From the NCBI RefSeq assembly GCF_014190805.1, contig NZ_JACHVQ010000002.1, forward strand, positions 372,001 to 436,000: a DNA stretch of 64,000 nt, given 5' to 3'. A model generated the notes under the pieces. It did no database searches, was not told where the DNA came from, and saw only the letters and a program-made list of their open reading frames with translations. Of the stretch, positions 24,610 through 32,214 are shown in pieces. A program made the translations under genes and the position numbers. Positions within the stretch are counted from its first letter, which is position 1; each line of letters starts with the position of its first letter. The stretch is from Flexivirga oryzae (GTDB lineage: Bacteria > Actinomycetota > Actinomycetes > Actinomycetales > Dermatophilaceae).

Positions 24610-25392
24610 CTACCCCTGATCTCGGGATCGGGCTTGGGCGTGTTCGTGGCGCTCGCCCCACTGGGCGTAGGCGTCGTCGAAGGCCAGGGTGGTGTGGTGC
24701 TGCCCGCCCGGCCCGGCCAAGAAGTCATCGATGCCGCCGGAATACACAGCTCTTCCGTCCCGCAGAACGAGCGCTGTACGTGCCGCGCCGATCCACTCGC
24801 CACCATGATGCGACGACACGATTACCGGCCGGGACTGCGCCACCCGCGCCAGGTGCGCGGTCAGACGACGCCGTTCGTCGACGTCCAAGCCGTTGGCCGG
24901 CTCGTCGCACACCAGCACAGCGGGGCCGGTGATCAGCGCACACCCCACCTGCAGGCGACGTCGCGTCCCACCGGACAGCTTGCGGGCGGGGGTGCCGGCT
25001 GCGTCAGTCAGGTTGGCCAGCTCCAGCACGTCTGCGACCCGCGCTGTCCGTGTCTTGCGGTCAGCACCAGACAGCCACGCCGCGTAGTCTAACGTCTCAC
25101 GGGCAGTCAGCATCGGCGGCAGGTCATCGCCCTGCGGCAGGTATCCGACCTGAGCACGTAACTGACTGGGCGTGCTGACCTGGTCGGCCACGAGGACACC
25201 ACCATCGCTGGGACGCAAGTCGCCGACCATTATCCGCAGGAGCGTCGTCTTGCCGCTGCCATTCGGCCCAGCTAACAGGTGCAGACCCACTCCGAACCGC
25301 ACTGAGACATCCCATATCCCTTTGTTATTGCGGAAGCGTACGCTGACCCCGCGTGCACTTAGCGACATATCCTCGGGCGCACCCGACGTCAC
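24610..25392 (-). CDS. ABC transporter ATP-binding protein (AICE cargo)
   Basis: 260 residues, a single nucleotide-binding domain with Walker A AGPNGSGKTTLL, Q-loop GYLPQGDDLPP, signature RKLSGGTRRRLQVG, Walker B AVLVCDEPANGLD and a His switch in IVSSHHGG. This is the ABC-2/drug and peptide exporter type. The GTG at 25392 has AGGGGG at a good distance; an ATG at 25368 (MSLSARG) is an alternative. It is followed by two membrane-protein genes in one coupled operon. A perfect 11-bp inverted repeat lies between it and the gene for the secreted protein. Confidence 0.88.
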   Translation of the reverse strand: MTSGAPEDMSLSARGVSVRFRNNKGIWDVSVRFGVGLHLLAGPNGSGKTTLLRIMVGDLRPSDGGVLVADQVSTPSQLRAQVGYLPQGDDLPPMLTARETLDYAAWLSGADRKTRTARVADVLELANLTDAAGTPARKLSGGTRRRLQVGCALITGPAVLVCDEPANGLDVDERRRLTAHLARVAQSRPVIVSSHHGGEWIGAARTALVLRDGRAVYSGGIDDFLAGPGGQHHTTLAFDDAYAQWGERHEHAQARSRDQG

Positions 25393-25420
25393 CGGCAAAA
25401 CCCCCTGCTTCAGATGTATG

Positions 25421-25450
25421 TTTTGGCCAACGGAGTTCTGTTGGCCAAAA
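25421..25450. promoter_or_regulatory. Inverted repeat upstream of the ABC cassette
   Basis: TTTTGGCCAAC (25421-25431) and GTTGGCCAAAA (25440-25450) are exact complements with an 8-base spacer, 29 bp before the ATPase start and 15 bp after the secreted-protein stop. The A/T ends are in the wrong order for a bidirectional terminator, so an operator is more likely. Confidence 0.6.
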
Positions 25451-25465
25451 CACTGTGGACCATTC

Positions 25466-25891
25466 TCAGTAGCTCACCCACATCTTGACCGTTGTCACGG
25501 TCGCCGGGTAGATCGGCTGCTCCCGATCCGCGTGGTAGCTGGCCTTAGGCAGGCTCAAACCAGTCACGCCGACGGGGGGAGTCGAGTAGAGCTCGGGGCC
25601 GACCTGTGCCTTCGTGATGTCCGGCAACAAAGACCTCACCTGCCGCAGCCGACCGTTGTATTGGCAGTACACCGTACTGCACGAGCCGGCCGCGTCGGTC
25701 CAGAACTGCCCGTGCGTGGTAGACCCGGTCGTCTTGTTCCCGCCAGGGAGGGTGACCCAGCCGTTCCAAGCCCCATCTTGGGGCAACGTACCCGACCAGC
25801 TCACCCTAGTGGCTGCGGATGCTGCCGGGATCGCGATAGCCGTGGCGGCGATCGCTGTAGCCAGACCAACAGTGACTTTGCTCAGCTTCAT
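25466..25891 (-). CDS. Secreted protein of unknown function (AICE cargo)
   Basis: 141 residues with a clear Sec signal peptide: MKLSKV, a hydrophobic core GLATAIAATAIAIPA and cleavage at ASA-AT near residue 26. The mature part of about 115 residues is rich in Trp, Gly, Ser and Thr, has only two cysteines five apart (GSCSTVYCQ), and ends in VTTVKMWVSY. I recognise no family. The neighbouring ABC exporter operon and the location on a mobile element make a bacteriocin-like or surface effector plausible, but nothing in the sequence proves it. GGGGAAGG precedes the ATG. Confidence 0.7.
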   Translation of the reverse strand: MKLSKVTVGLATAIAATAIAIPAASAATRVSWSGTLPQDGAWNGWVTLPGGNKTTGSTTHGQFWTDAAGSCSTVYCQYNGRLRQVRSLLPDITKAQVGPELYSTPPVGVTGLSLPKASYHADREQPIYPATVTTVKMWVSY

Positions 25892-26008
25892 GACGGAAGC
25901 CTTCCCCTGAATTTGATGTGACGGAAGTCTCTGATGGGTAGAAAGCTACAACACGAAACCGATCAGATCAACGAAATCGATGTGGCGGACGAGTGTTGTA
26001 ATGACTGC

Positions 26009-26054
26009 TAGAACCAAGGAGTCTCATCCGAGACTCCATGCTGAGTGGGTTCTA
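26009..26054 (-). terminator. Terminator after cutA
   Basis: An outer stem TAGAACC/GGTTCTA (26009-26015, 26048-26054) encloses a perfect 8-bp hairpin GGAGTCTC-ATCC-GAGACTCC (26018-26037). It starts 20 bp beyond the cutA stop on the minus strand and separates the XRE/cutA pair from the secreted-protein gene. Confidence 0.65.
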
Positions 26055-26073
26055 ATGGAGTACGCGGATTCAG

Positions 26074-26388
26074 CTACAGCTTGGTTACATCGTTCAACCA
26101 CTGCACGTACGACTCGAAGGCCCCGTGCAGTGGCACGGCGACGATGCTGGGGGTCTCGTAGGGGTGGAGTCGTGCCACCTCCGCCTTGATGGCGTCGAAC
26201 ATTGCGGGTGTGGTGTTGAAGGTCGCGCGGACCTCGGGCTGGTGTACGAGCTGGCCGTTCCACCAGTAGGTCGACTCGATTCGCGCCATGTGCCCGGCTG
26301 CTGCGAGTCGGGATTTCACGACGTGCTCGACGATGGCTGGCATCGCATCGGGTGGGCCGTTGACGATGACTTGGATGAGTTCAGTCAT
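26074..26388 (-). CDS. cutA: CutA-like divalent-cation tolerance protein
   Basis: 104 residues, the normal size of CutA1. RLAAAGHMARIESTYWWNGQLVHQPEVRATFNTT and EVARLHPYETPSIVAVPLHGAFESYVQWLND are the conserved parts of the ferredoxin-like trimeric fold. CutA has been linked to copper tolerance and is structurally related to PII signalling proteins; its exact biochemical role is unresolved. The ATG overlaps the XRE regulator stop as ATGA. Carriage of cutA by an integrative element is unusual, as it is normally a chromosomal gene. Confidence 0.88.
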   Translation of the reverse strand: MTELIQVIVNGPPDAMPAIVEHVVKSRLAAAGHMARIESTYWWNGQLVHQPEVRATFNTTPAMFDAIKAEVARLHPYETPSIVAVPLHGAFESYVQWLNDVTKL

Positions 26389-26987
26389 GGGGTCATGCCT
26401 TCCTCGACGAGTTGTCCGAGTTGGTCGGCGGCAGCTTGCTCGTCTCGGGCGATGACTCCGTAGCCGGTGAGCATAGGCCCGTCGTGGGACTGGCCGACCC
26501 AGCGGCCGATCATGTGCTGTCCGTGGGTGTGCAGCCGCATGAAGAGCGTTCCCATGGATCGGACGCCGGCCTCGTCAGCGACGTACCAGCCCATGAGGAC
26601 CTGGTTGTCCCACAAGCGCAGCTCACCACGCCAGGTGTACCCCGCCCCGGGCAGTGCCAGGCCGCGCCGGTCGGCGTGGATTTGCACGAGGTCATCACGT
26701 TGCGTGAGCGTGACCGGCTGCGTCGGGTAGGCCGGCGTGTCGTTGGTCTGTGTCTGCCATGACGCCCACCACTGCCCGGACAAGCCGACTCGGCTGCCAT
26801 GGTTTCCGGCCAGTTCGTCGAGCGTGACATCGAGTGCTTCGGCGATCAGGCGCGCAACGGGGAGGCTCGGCTGTGCCTCGCCTGCCTCGTAGCGGCGAAT
26901 CTGCCGCTTGTCGACTCCGGCGTGGTGCGCTAGCTCGGCCTGACTGAGGCTGAGCATCGCCCGCCGGCTGCGCATCACTTCTGGCAT
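26385..26987 (-). CDS. XRE-family regulator with C-terminal beta-rich domain
   Basis: 200 residues from the ATG at 26987 (GGAGGGG upstream). Residues 1-60 form a helix-turn-helix: LSLSQAELAHHAGVDKRQIRRYEAGEAQPSLPVARLIAEALDVTLDELAG. The remaining 140 residues (SGQWWASWQT, LPGAGYTWRGELRLWDNQVLMGWYVADE, MFMRLHTHGQHMIGRWVG in outline) alternate in a pattern suggesting a small beta-barrel with many Trp, perhaps a ligand sensor. It is divergent from pra, so it may control the transfer and replication genes as well as cutA. Confidence 0.82.
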   Translation of the reverse strand: MPEVMRSRRAMLSLSQAELAHHAGVDKRQIRRYEAGEAQPSLPVARLIAEALDVTLDELAGNHGSRVGLSGQWWASWQTQTNDTPAYPTQPVTLTQRDDLVQIHADRRGLALPGAGYTWRGELRLWDNQVLMGWYVADEAGVRSMGTLFMRLHTHGQHMIGRWVGQSHDGPMLTGYGVIARDEQAAADQLGQLVEEGMTP

Positions 26988-27054
26988 GTCCACCCCTCCA
27001 GTGTGCCAGGAAAGGGCTGAACTGTCCCCTTGGAGAGGGCCTCTGCTGCCTATA

Positions 27055-27133
27055 GAGGACTCAAACGCCCTTGTATGAGGCAGTCTGATGCCCTATGGTG
27101 ACTGATACGACCGGTGGGGCAGTAAGAGTCCTC
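27055..27133. promoter_or_regulatory. Divergent promoter region xre/pra with inverted words
   Basis: The 169-bp gap contains GAGGACTC (27055-27062) and its complement GAGTCCTC (27126-27133), with AT-richer possible -10 words TATAGA (27051) and CTATGG between. AAAGGAGG before the pra start serves translation. Operators for the XRE regulator are expected here; the exact site is uncertain. Confidence 0.35.
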
Positions 27134-27156
27134 CGGGTTGTCAAAGGAGGTCGCTG

Positions 27157-27585
27157 ATGGCGATTCCACGGCGGATCAACCTGCCGCATCACGAGGTGTT
27201 CCCGGCGGGAGCGTTCTTGAAGGGCGAGGTCGAGCCGGTGCTCGACTTCCAGGTGGACAAGCGGTCGGATGGTTCGCGTCCGCAGCAAACGGACAAGGAG
27301 ACCGGGCTGCTGCTGTGGCAGGCGACGGTGCTGGACGCCGATGAGGAGGCATCCCGTAAGGACACCGCGATCGTGGTGAAGTTCGCGGCGGGCGTGCGGC
27401 CGGTGCCGCCGGCGAAGAAGGCAGGGATGCCGTGGACCCCGGTCGAGTTCGTGGGTTTGTCGGCATTGCCGTATGTCGACACCAATAGTGGGCGTCCGCG
27501 GCTGGCGTGGTCGTTCCGGGCCGAGTCGATGGCCGAGCCGGGTGCGGCTTCTGCGTCGTCGTCGAGTTCGAAGGGCGCGGCGTGA
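27157..27585 (+). CDS. pra: Pra-like AICE replication/excision activator
   Basis: 142 residues. MAIPRRINLPHHEVFPAGAFLKGEVEPVLDFQ, a central LLLWQATVLDAD and PWTPVEFVGLSALPYVDTNSGRPRLAWSFRAESM match the plasmid replication, integration and excision activators found in pSAM2-like elements. The fold appears beta-rich; the Ser-rich tail is probably disordered. In pSAM2 the equivalent protein switches the element from integrated to replicating state. It opens the plus-strand operon and is coupled to the FtsK-type gene by a TGATG overlap. A strong AAAGGAGG precedes the ATG. Confidence 0.82.
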   Translation: MAIPRRINLPHHEVFPAGAFLKGEVEPVLDFQVDKRSDGSRPQQTDKETGLLLWQATVLDADEEASRKDTAIVVKFAAGVRPVPPAKKAGMPWTPVEFVGLSALPYVDTNSGRPRLAWSFRAESMAEPGAASASSSSSKGAA

Positions 27586-29087
27586 TGCACGCGGTGTGGA
27601 CGGTCGCCCGTGTGATTGGTTCGGGCCTGGCCAAGTCGGCGCGATGCTGGCGGCGGTGCTACCTGCTGGCGTTCCTGCTGGGTATCGCTGCCGGGGTAGG
27701 GGCGATCGCCGGCCTTACCTGGGCGTGGTGGGCGCTGGCCGGTGTGCTGGTGGGTGCCGGGTTCCCGGGTGCGGTGTGGCAGGCGCGGTGGCCCGGGTCA
27801 TACGAACGGCGCGTGGTGTGGCCGGCCCTGCGTCGCGCGTGGCGAAAGCGGGTCCAACTCGTCTGGCCGGAGGTGTGCCGGGAGGCTGGCCTGTCGTCGC
27901 AGCGCACGGTCAAGGCGCGAGATGGTGCCGGATCGGTCCAGGTGTGGACCCCACCCGTGTTGCGTGAGGTGTCCGCGTCCGGTGTGTGGGTCGACGTGAT
28001 CGCGCAGGTCCGGATGGGACAGACGCCGGATGAACTGATCGCGGCGGCGCCGAGGTTCGCGGCGGCGATGAATGCGCAATCGGTGGCGACCGAGCAGCTC
28101 GCCCCGGCGGTGGTGTGGCTGCGGCTGGTGATGTGCGAGCCGCTGCGTGTGCCGGTGACGGCGGCTGTTCCGCAACACGTCGAGCTGGACCGCATCACCT
28201 TGGGGCGGCAAGTGGACGGGTCGCCGTGGTCGATGCAACTGATCGAACGTCACACGCTGGTCGTCGGCGCTTCCGGATCGGGCAAGGGCTCAGTGCTGTG
28301 GGGCATCTGCGGCGGTCTCGCCCCCGCTGCCCGGGCCGGTCTGGTGCGCCTGTATGGCGTCGATCTCAAGGGCGGGGTCGAGATTGGCATGGGTGAGGGC
28401 TTGTTCACCACGACGGCCGAGACGGTCGACGAGGCGCTGGTGGTGCTGCGGACCTTGGTCGGGGTCATGGACAAGCGATTGGCGCGGATGCGTGGTGTCG
28501 AGCGGCTGCATCGGCCTGCACCGGGTGAACCGCTGCACGTGCTGGTGATCGACGAACTGGCCGCGCTGGTCGCGTATTCCACGGAGCGCGAGAAGGTGGC
28601 CGAGGCAACCAAGCTGCTCGCGCGGCTGCTGTCAGCCGGTCGTGCGCCCGGCGTCCTGGTGCTCGCCTTCGTGCAGGACCCGACCAAGAAGACGGTCGAG
28701 ATGCGCGGACTGTTCACGCAGACCGTGGCGCTGCGGCTGCGGTCGGCCGAAGAGGTGCGCATGGTGCTCGGGGACGGCATGACCGATGTCGCCCCCGCGC
28801 ACAAGATCAGCCCGGCAACACCCGGCATGGGCTACGTCGTGCAGGAGAACGGGACGGCGGTGCGGGTGCGCGCCGACTACTGGCCGGACGGACTTGTTCA
28901 GCACATTGGGCACGATTTCCCGGCGCCGGTCAAACAGCCTGTGGTTCATGTCGTGCCGGCACCCGGTAACGCCGACAACGGCGGCAGCCGACCTGCCCGG
29001 TCCCCGCGCAAGCCGCGATCGCCGCGGGCATCTCGGGGACTTCGTAGCGATGCGGCAACTCGATCCGATGACGGCGAGGCGAGCTGA
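27585..29087 (+). CDS. FtsK/SpoIIIE-type conjugal transfer ATPase (TraB/TraSA)
   Basis: 500 residues. Two membrane helices near residues 25-65 (LLAFLLGIAAGVGAIAGL and WWALAGVLVGAGFPG), then a motor domain with Walker A LVVGASGSGKGS, YGVDLKGGVEIG, Walker B HVLVIDELAALV and the arginine-containing LSAGRAPGVLVLAFVQDPTKKTVEMRGLF. The C-terminal tail is basic and low-complexity. Proteins of this class move double-stranded DNA between actinomycete cells as hexameric pumps and are sufficient for AICE transfer. The start in the TGATG overlap with pra at 27585 is supported by coupling. Confidence 0.88.
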   Translation: MHAVWTVARVIGSGLAKSARCWRRCYLLAFLLGIAAGVGAIAGLTWAWWALAGVLVGAGFPGAVWQARWPGSYERRVVWPALRRAWRKRVQLVWPEVCREAGLSSQRTVKARDGAGSVQVWTPPVLREVSASGVWVDVIAQVRMGQTPDELIAAAPRFAAAMNAQSVATEQLAPAVVWLRLVMCEPLRVPVTAAVPQHVELDRITLGRQVDGSPWSMQLIERHTLVVGASGSGKGSVLWGICGGLAPAARAGLVRLYGVDLKGGVEIGMGEGLFTTTAETVDEALVVLRTLVGVMDKRLARMRGVERLHRPAPGEPLHVLVIDELAALVAYSTEREKVAEATKLLARLLSAGRAPGVLVLAFVQDPTKKTVEMRGLFTQTVALRLRSAEEVRMVLGDGMTDVAPAHKISPATPGMGYVVQENGTAVRVRADYWPDGLVQHIGHDFPAPVKQPVVHVVPAPGNADNGGSRPARSPRKPRSPRASRGLRSDAATRSDDGEAS

Positions 29088-29150
29088 CGTGCGCGCGGCA
29101 ACACGCACCTGCGGCTCGTCCCGCGACCTGGCCCTGGGAGGCGAACCGCG

Positions 29151-30713
29151 GTGAGCGCCCCGGTCATGTCGAGTGACGCACTCTCGCCCTCCGAGTTCGC
29201 GGGGTTCGGTGAGAGTGCGCCGCTCGATGTGCCCGGGCTGGACTCAGCACACGCTGCGGTGTGGGCGCGTGGCCGGTTCTCGTCCCGGGCGTGGGATGCG
29301 TGGTCCCAAGCTGCCGCGTCGGTGGGGCATTGCTCTCGGCCGGTGCGGTTGCATGGGTCGTCGGTGACGGTCGACCGCCGCACCGGGGAAGTGCTCTCCT
29401 CGTTCCGGTCGACGGACGCGCCACTGGGTGTGCTGCTGCGTCGGTGCGGCAACCGACGCGATCACGTGTGCCCGTCGTGTTCCCGGCTCTACGCGCGCGA
29501 CACGTTCGAGATGATCCGTGCCGGGGTGCAGGGAGGCAAACAGGTCCCGCAGACCGTCGCGGATAACCCGCTGGTCTTCCTGACCGTGACCGCGCCCTCG
29601 TTCGGGCTGGTCCACGGCACGCGGCACGGCGGCGCGTGCCGGCCGCGTCGACGCGACGACCGCACCCGATGCCCGCACGGCCGGGCGACCTGGTGCCAAG
29701 GCCGGCACAACACTGGCGATGCGGAGGTCGGATCGCCGCTGTGCCCAGACTGCTACGACTACGCCTCGCACGTGATCTGGCAGTGGTGGGCACCCGAGCT
29801 ATGGCGACGCCTAACCATCGAGGTCCGTCGACGACTTGCCGACCAGCTCGGCGTGCGAGAGTCACGCCTGGGCACTGTGGCGTCCTTGCAGTACGCCAAG
29901 GTCGCGGAGTACCAAGCCCGCGGACTGATCCATTTCCACGCGCTGGTCCGCCTCGACGGGCCGAAGACCGACGGGATCGGCGCCCCCGCGTCGCCGTTGG
30001 TCGACGGCCGCGACCTGGCCGCGTTGCTCGCCGCAGCGGTCGCGAAGGTGTCCTACACGCCACCACTGCTCGACCAGGCCGATACGCCGCGGGTGTTGCG
30101 GCTCGGTCAGCAGGTCGACACGCGTGCGGTCCGCATTGGTGCGCGCACCGACGACCCGGCCGGGCCGGTGACCCCGGGACAGGTGGCCGGGTACTTGACG
30201 AAGTACGCCACCAAGGGCGCGACAGCGGCAGCCAGTGTCGATCGGCGCAGCACAACACCACACCTGGCCAGGGTCCGTTGTACCTGCGTGGTGCTCGCGG
30301 ACCGATCACGGGCGGCGGATCGTGACGGTTCACCCGACCCCTACGCGCTGCTGGGCCGGTGGTCGCACATGCTCGGCTTCCGAGGGCACTTCTCCACCAA
30401 ATCGCGGGCATACTCCATCACCCTCGGCGCGCTGCGGCGTGCTCGCGCCCGGTGGCAGGCCATCGCTGCCGATTCCCGCCGATCCGGGCACCCGATCGAC
30501 ACCGCCGAGCTGGAAGCTCGCCTACTCGCAGCCGACGACGCTGAGTCAACGTTGGTCGTCGGCTCCTGGGCGTATGCCGGCACGGGGTGGGAGGACTCCA
30601 CCGAGGCTGCTCTGGCGACCGCGACAGCAGCGCGAGCCCGCGAGTACGACCAATGGCGTGCGCAACACCACAAAACCAGACGAAACGCGTTGGAAGTAAA
30701 GGAGATCAGGTGA
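29151..30713 (+). CDS. repSA: RepSA-like replication initiator
   Basis: 520 residues from a GTG at 29151 preceded by GGGAGG. It contains zinc-binding Cys pairs (CGNRRDHVCPSCSRLYARD and SPLCPDCYDYA), the H-x-H metal motif in YQARGLIHFHALVRLDG and a candidate nicking Tyr in VAGYLTKYATKG. This matches the RepSA family of pSAM2-like elements, which start rolling-circle replication after excision. The C-terminal part after residue 400 is helical. The stop overlaps the xis start as TGATG. No frameshift is seen. Confidence 0.87.
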   Translation: MSAPVMSSDALSPSEFAGFGESAPLDVPGLDSAHAAVWARGRFSSRAWDAWSQAAASVGHCSRPVRLHGSSVTVDRRTGEVLSSFRSTDAPLGVLLRRCGNRRDHVCPSCSRLYARDTFEMIRAGVQGGKQVPQTVADNPLVFLTVTAPSFGLVHGTRHGGACRPRRRDDRTRCPHGRATWCQGRHNTGDAEVGSPLCPDCYDYASHVIWQWWAPELWRRLTIEVRRRLADQLGVRESRLGTVASLQYAKVAEYQARGLIHFHALVRLDGPKTDGIGAPASPLVDGRDLAALLAAAVAKVSYTPPLLDQADTPRVLRLGQQVDTRAVRIGARTDDPAGPVTPGQVAGYLTKYATKGATAAASVDRRSTTPHLARVRCTCVVLADRSRAADRDGSPDPYALLGRWSHMLGFRGHFSTKSRAYSITLGALRRARARWQAIAADSRRSGHPIDTAELEARLLAADDAESTLVVGSWAYAGTGWEDSTEAALATATAARAREYDQWRAQHHKTRRNALEVKEIR

Positions 30714-30904
30714 TGGTAGTTCAAGTGCAAACCGAAACACTGCTCACGTCCCGGCAGGTGGCGCATTGGCTGGGCATCTCGGCGTCCACGCTGTGCCGGA
30801 TGCGGCAGGAAGGACGAGGACCGCAGGTTGTGTGGCTCAGCGGGTCGACGCCACGGTATCGGCGCGAAGACGTCGCCGACTGGCTGGAACGGCAAACGTC
30901 ATGA
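30713..30904 (+). CDS. xis: Excisionase (MerR-like helix-turn-helix)
   Basis: 63 residues. LLTSRQVAHWLGISASTLCRMRQEGRGPQVVWLSGSTPRYRREDVADWLERQ is the winged-helix excisionase/helix-turn-helix-17 domain that forms nearly the whole protein. It bends the attachment DNA and directs Int towards excision. The ATG at 30713 overlaps the RepSA stop and has AAAGGAG eight bases upstream. Its own stop overlaps the next small ORF as ATGA. Confidence 0.87.
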   Translation: MVVQVQTETLLTSRQVAHWLGISASTLCRMRQEGRGPQVVWLSGSTPRYRREDVADWLERQTS

Positions 30905-31041
30905 CACGCCAGCTCGTCGCGGTCGCTGCGTCTGGGTCCGGTGTCCGCCTATGGTTGCCCGACGGCAGCACGCACATACTCACGCTGGGCGAAGCGGCAG
31001 ACCTGGCCACGTTGCTCGCCGACCTCATGGACTTGCCATGA
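30901..31041 (+). CDS. 46-residue ORF coupled between xis and int
   Basis: Starts in an ATGA overlap with xis and ends in an ATGA overlap with int. MTRQLVAVAASGSG, WLPDGSTHILTLGEAADLATLL and ADLMDLP suggest a compact beta-hairpin followed by a helix. Double ATGA coupling, a natural amino-acid mix and exact fit between the two genes argue for a real protein. A role in controlling Int/Xis balance is speculative; it may act only by carrying ribosomes from xis to int. Confidence 0.6.
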   Translation: MTRQLVAVAASGSGVRLWLPDGSTHILTLGEAADLATLLADLMDLP

Positions 31042-32129
31042 CGGTCCGGAAAACGCCGTCCGGGCGCTGGCGTGGTGTGCTCAAGGTCGGACGCCAGCAA
31101 GTCGCCAGCAAGACATTCGACACACGCGCGCAAGCCGTTGCCTGGATCGACCGCGAACGAGCCGCCATCGCCGGGGGCGTCGACCCCCGCGCAGGCAAGG
31201 CCACGGTCCGCGCGCTGCTACCGCAATGGTTCGAGACGCGTGCGAATTCTGTCGCCGGCACGACCTACAAGACCGATCAACGGCTCTTGAAGGCACTTCC
31301 CGCGTGGTTCGTTGCTCGGGGACTGAACTCGCTGACGGATCGTGAGGTTCAGAGGGTGCTGGTCGAGTATGCGAAGGCGGGGCGCGCTCTGTCCTCGACT
31401 GTTCGGTATCGGGCGGCACTGTCGTCGTTCTTCTCGTGGTGTGTTCGAGAGCGGCTGATCGTGACAAATCCCGTTGTGAACACGCGTGTTCCGCGTCAGA
31501 CCACGCCGCGCGTGGAAATGCGGCCGTTCACCGAGGCGGAACTGGAATCCGTCTCGACCGCGGTGGCCGGCCATGATGAACGCCTCGCCCGGTTGGTGCT
31601 CATCGCAGGCTGGACCGGACTGCGCTGGTCCGAACTGCGCGCGATGCGGGTTCGCTCGCTGGTGGAGGTGCCGTTGCCGCTGCTCATCGTCGAGCGAGCT
31701 GCGCCGGAAGGCGTCGAGGTCAAGACCACGAAGTCTGGTCGCGTGCGTCGGGTGCCGATCGCTGATCGCGTACTGCCTCTCGTGCGTGAGTTCGCGACCG
31801 GGAAATCCGCCGATGAGCTGCTGTTCACGACAGCGAGCGGCCATCAGCTGCATGTCGGGGCGTTCAAACGGGCGACCGACTGGAAGAACACCGGTCGAGG
31901 GCATCGCGTGTACGACCTGCGGCATACGGCCGCGTGCCTGTGGCTCGTTCGCGGGGTTGATCCGACCACCGTCAAGGCATGGATGGGACACGCGTCGATG
32001 GCGACCACGAACCTCTACATTCACCACCTGGGGACAGCGGCCGACCGAGCCGCGCTCGACCGTTTGAACGGTCCGGGGTGCGCCGGGGGTGCGCCGATCA
32101 GCACAGATGACGCGGGGCAAGGCTCATGA
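31038..32129 (+). CDS. int: Tyrosine-recombinase integrase
   Basis: 363 residues. An N-terminal arm-binding domain (RKTPSGRWRGVLKVGRQQVASKTF), a SAM-like core-binding domain (residues about 60-150) and the catalytic domain with Arg in GWTGLRWSELRAM, Lys in KTTKSGRVRRVPI, H-x-x-R in YDLRHTAA, the second His in WMGHASMATT and nucleophile Tyr in NLYIHHLG. It would recombine the element's attP with the 3' half of tRNA-Thr(CGT). The gene ends 88 bp from the attachment repeat, and its last codons contain the right 20-bp direct repeat. Confidence 0.93.
   Translation: MTVRKTPSGRWRGVLKVGRQQVASKTFDTRAQAVAWIDRERAAIAGGVDPRAGKATVRALLPQWFETRANSVAGTTYKTDQRLLKALPAWFVARGLNSLTDREVQRVLVEYAKAGRALSSTVRYRAALSSFFSWCVRERLIVTNPVVNTRVPRQTTPRVEMRPFTEAELESVSTAVAGHDERLARLVLIAGWTGLRWSELRAMRVRSLVEVPLPLLIVERAAPEGVEVKTTKSGRVRRVPIADRVLPLVREFATGKSADELLFTTASGHQLHVGAFKRATDWKNTGRGHRVYDLRHTAACLWLVRGVDPTTVKAWMGHASMATTNLYIHHLGTAADRAALDRLNGPGCAGGAPISTDDAGQGS
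32075..32094 (+). repeat. 20-bp direct repeat, right copy
   Basis: Identical to 22067-22086, here inside the C-terminal codons of int, 123 bp from the right attachment repeat. In the excised circle the two copies would flank attP in direct orientation. Confidence 0.6.
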
Positions 32130-32182
32130 AAACGTGCTCGCGTCGTGCTCGTCGCATCCGGGGAATGGCCTCTGACCAGCAA

Positions 32183-32212
32183 GAACACCCCCGACGGTGG
32201 TCGAGGGTGTTC
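32183..32212 (-). terminator. Element-supplied tRNA-Thr terminator
   Basis: GAACACCCCCGAC (32183-32195), loop GGTG, GTCGAGGGTGTTC (32200-32212), one mismatch. It follows the CCA end of the tRNA on the minus strand by 2 nt and is clearly related to the displaced hairpin at 21910-21935. Confidence 0.65.
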
Positions 32213-32214
32213 GG

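Noticed and set aside
25466..25891. Secreted protein as a lactococcin-972-type bacteriocin
   Set aside because: The secreted protein plus ABC layout is similar, but size and sequence do not match that family, so I left it unassigned.
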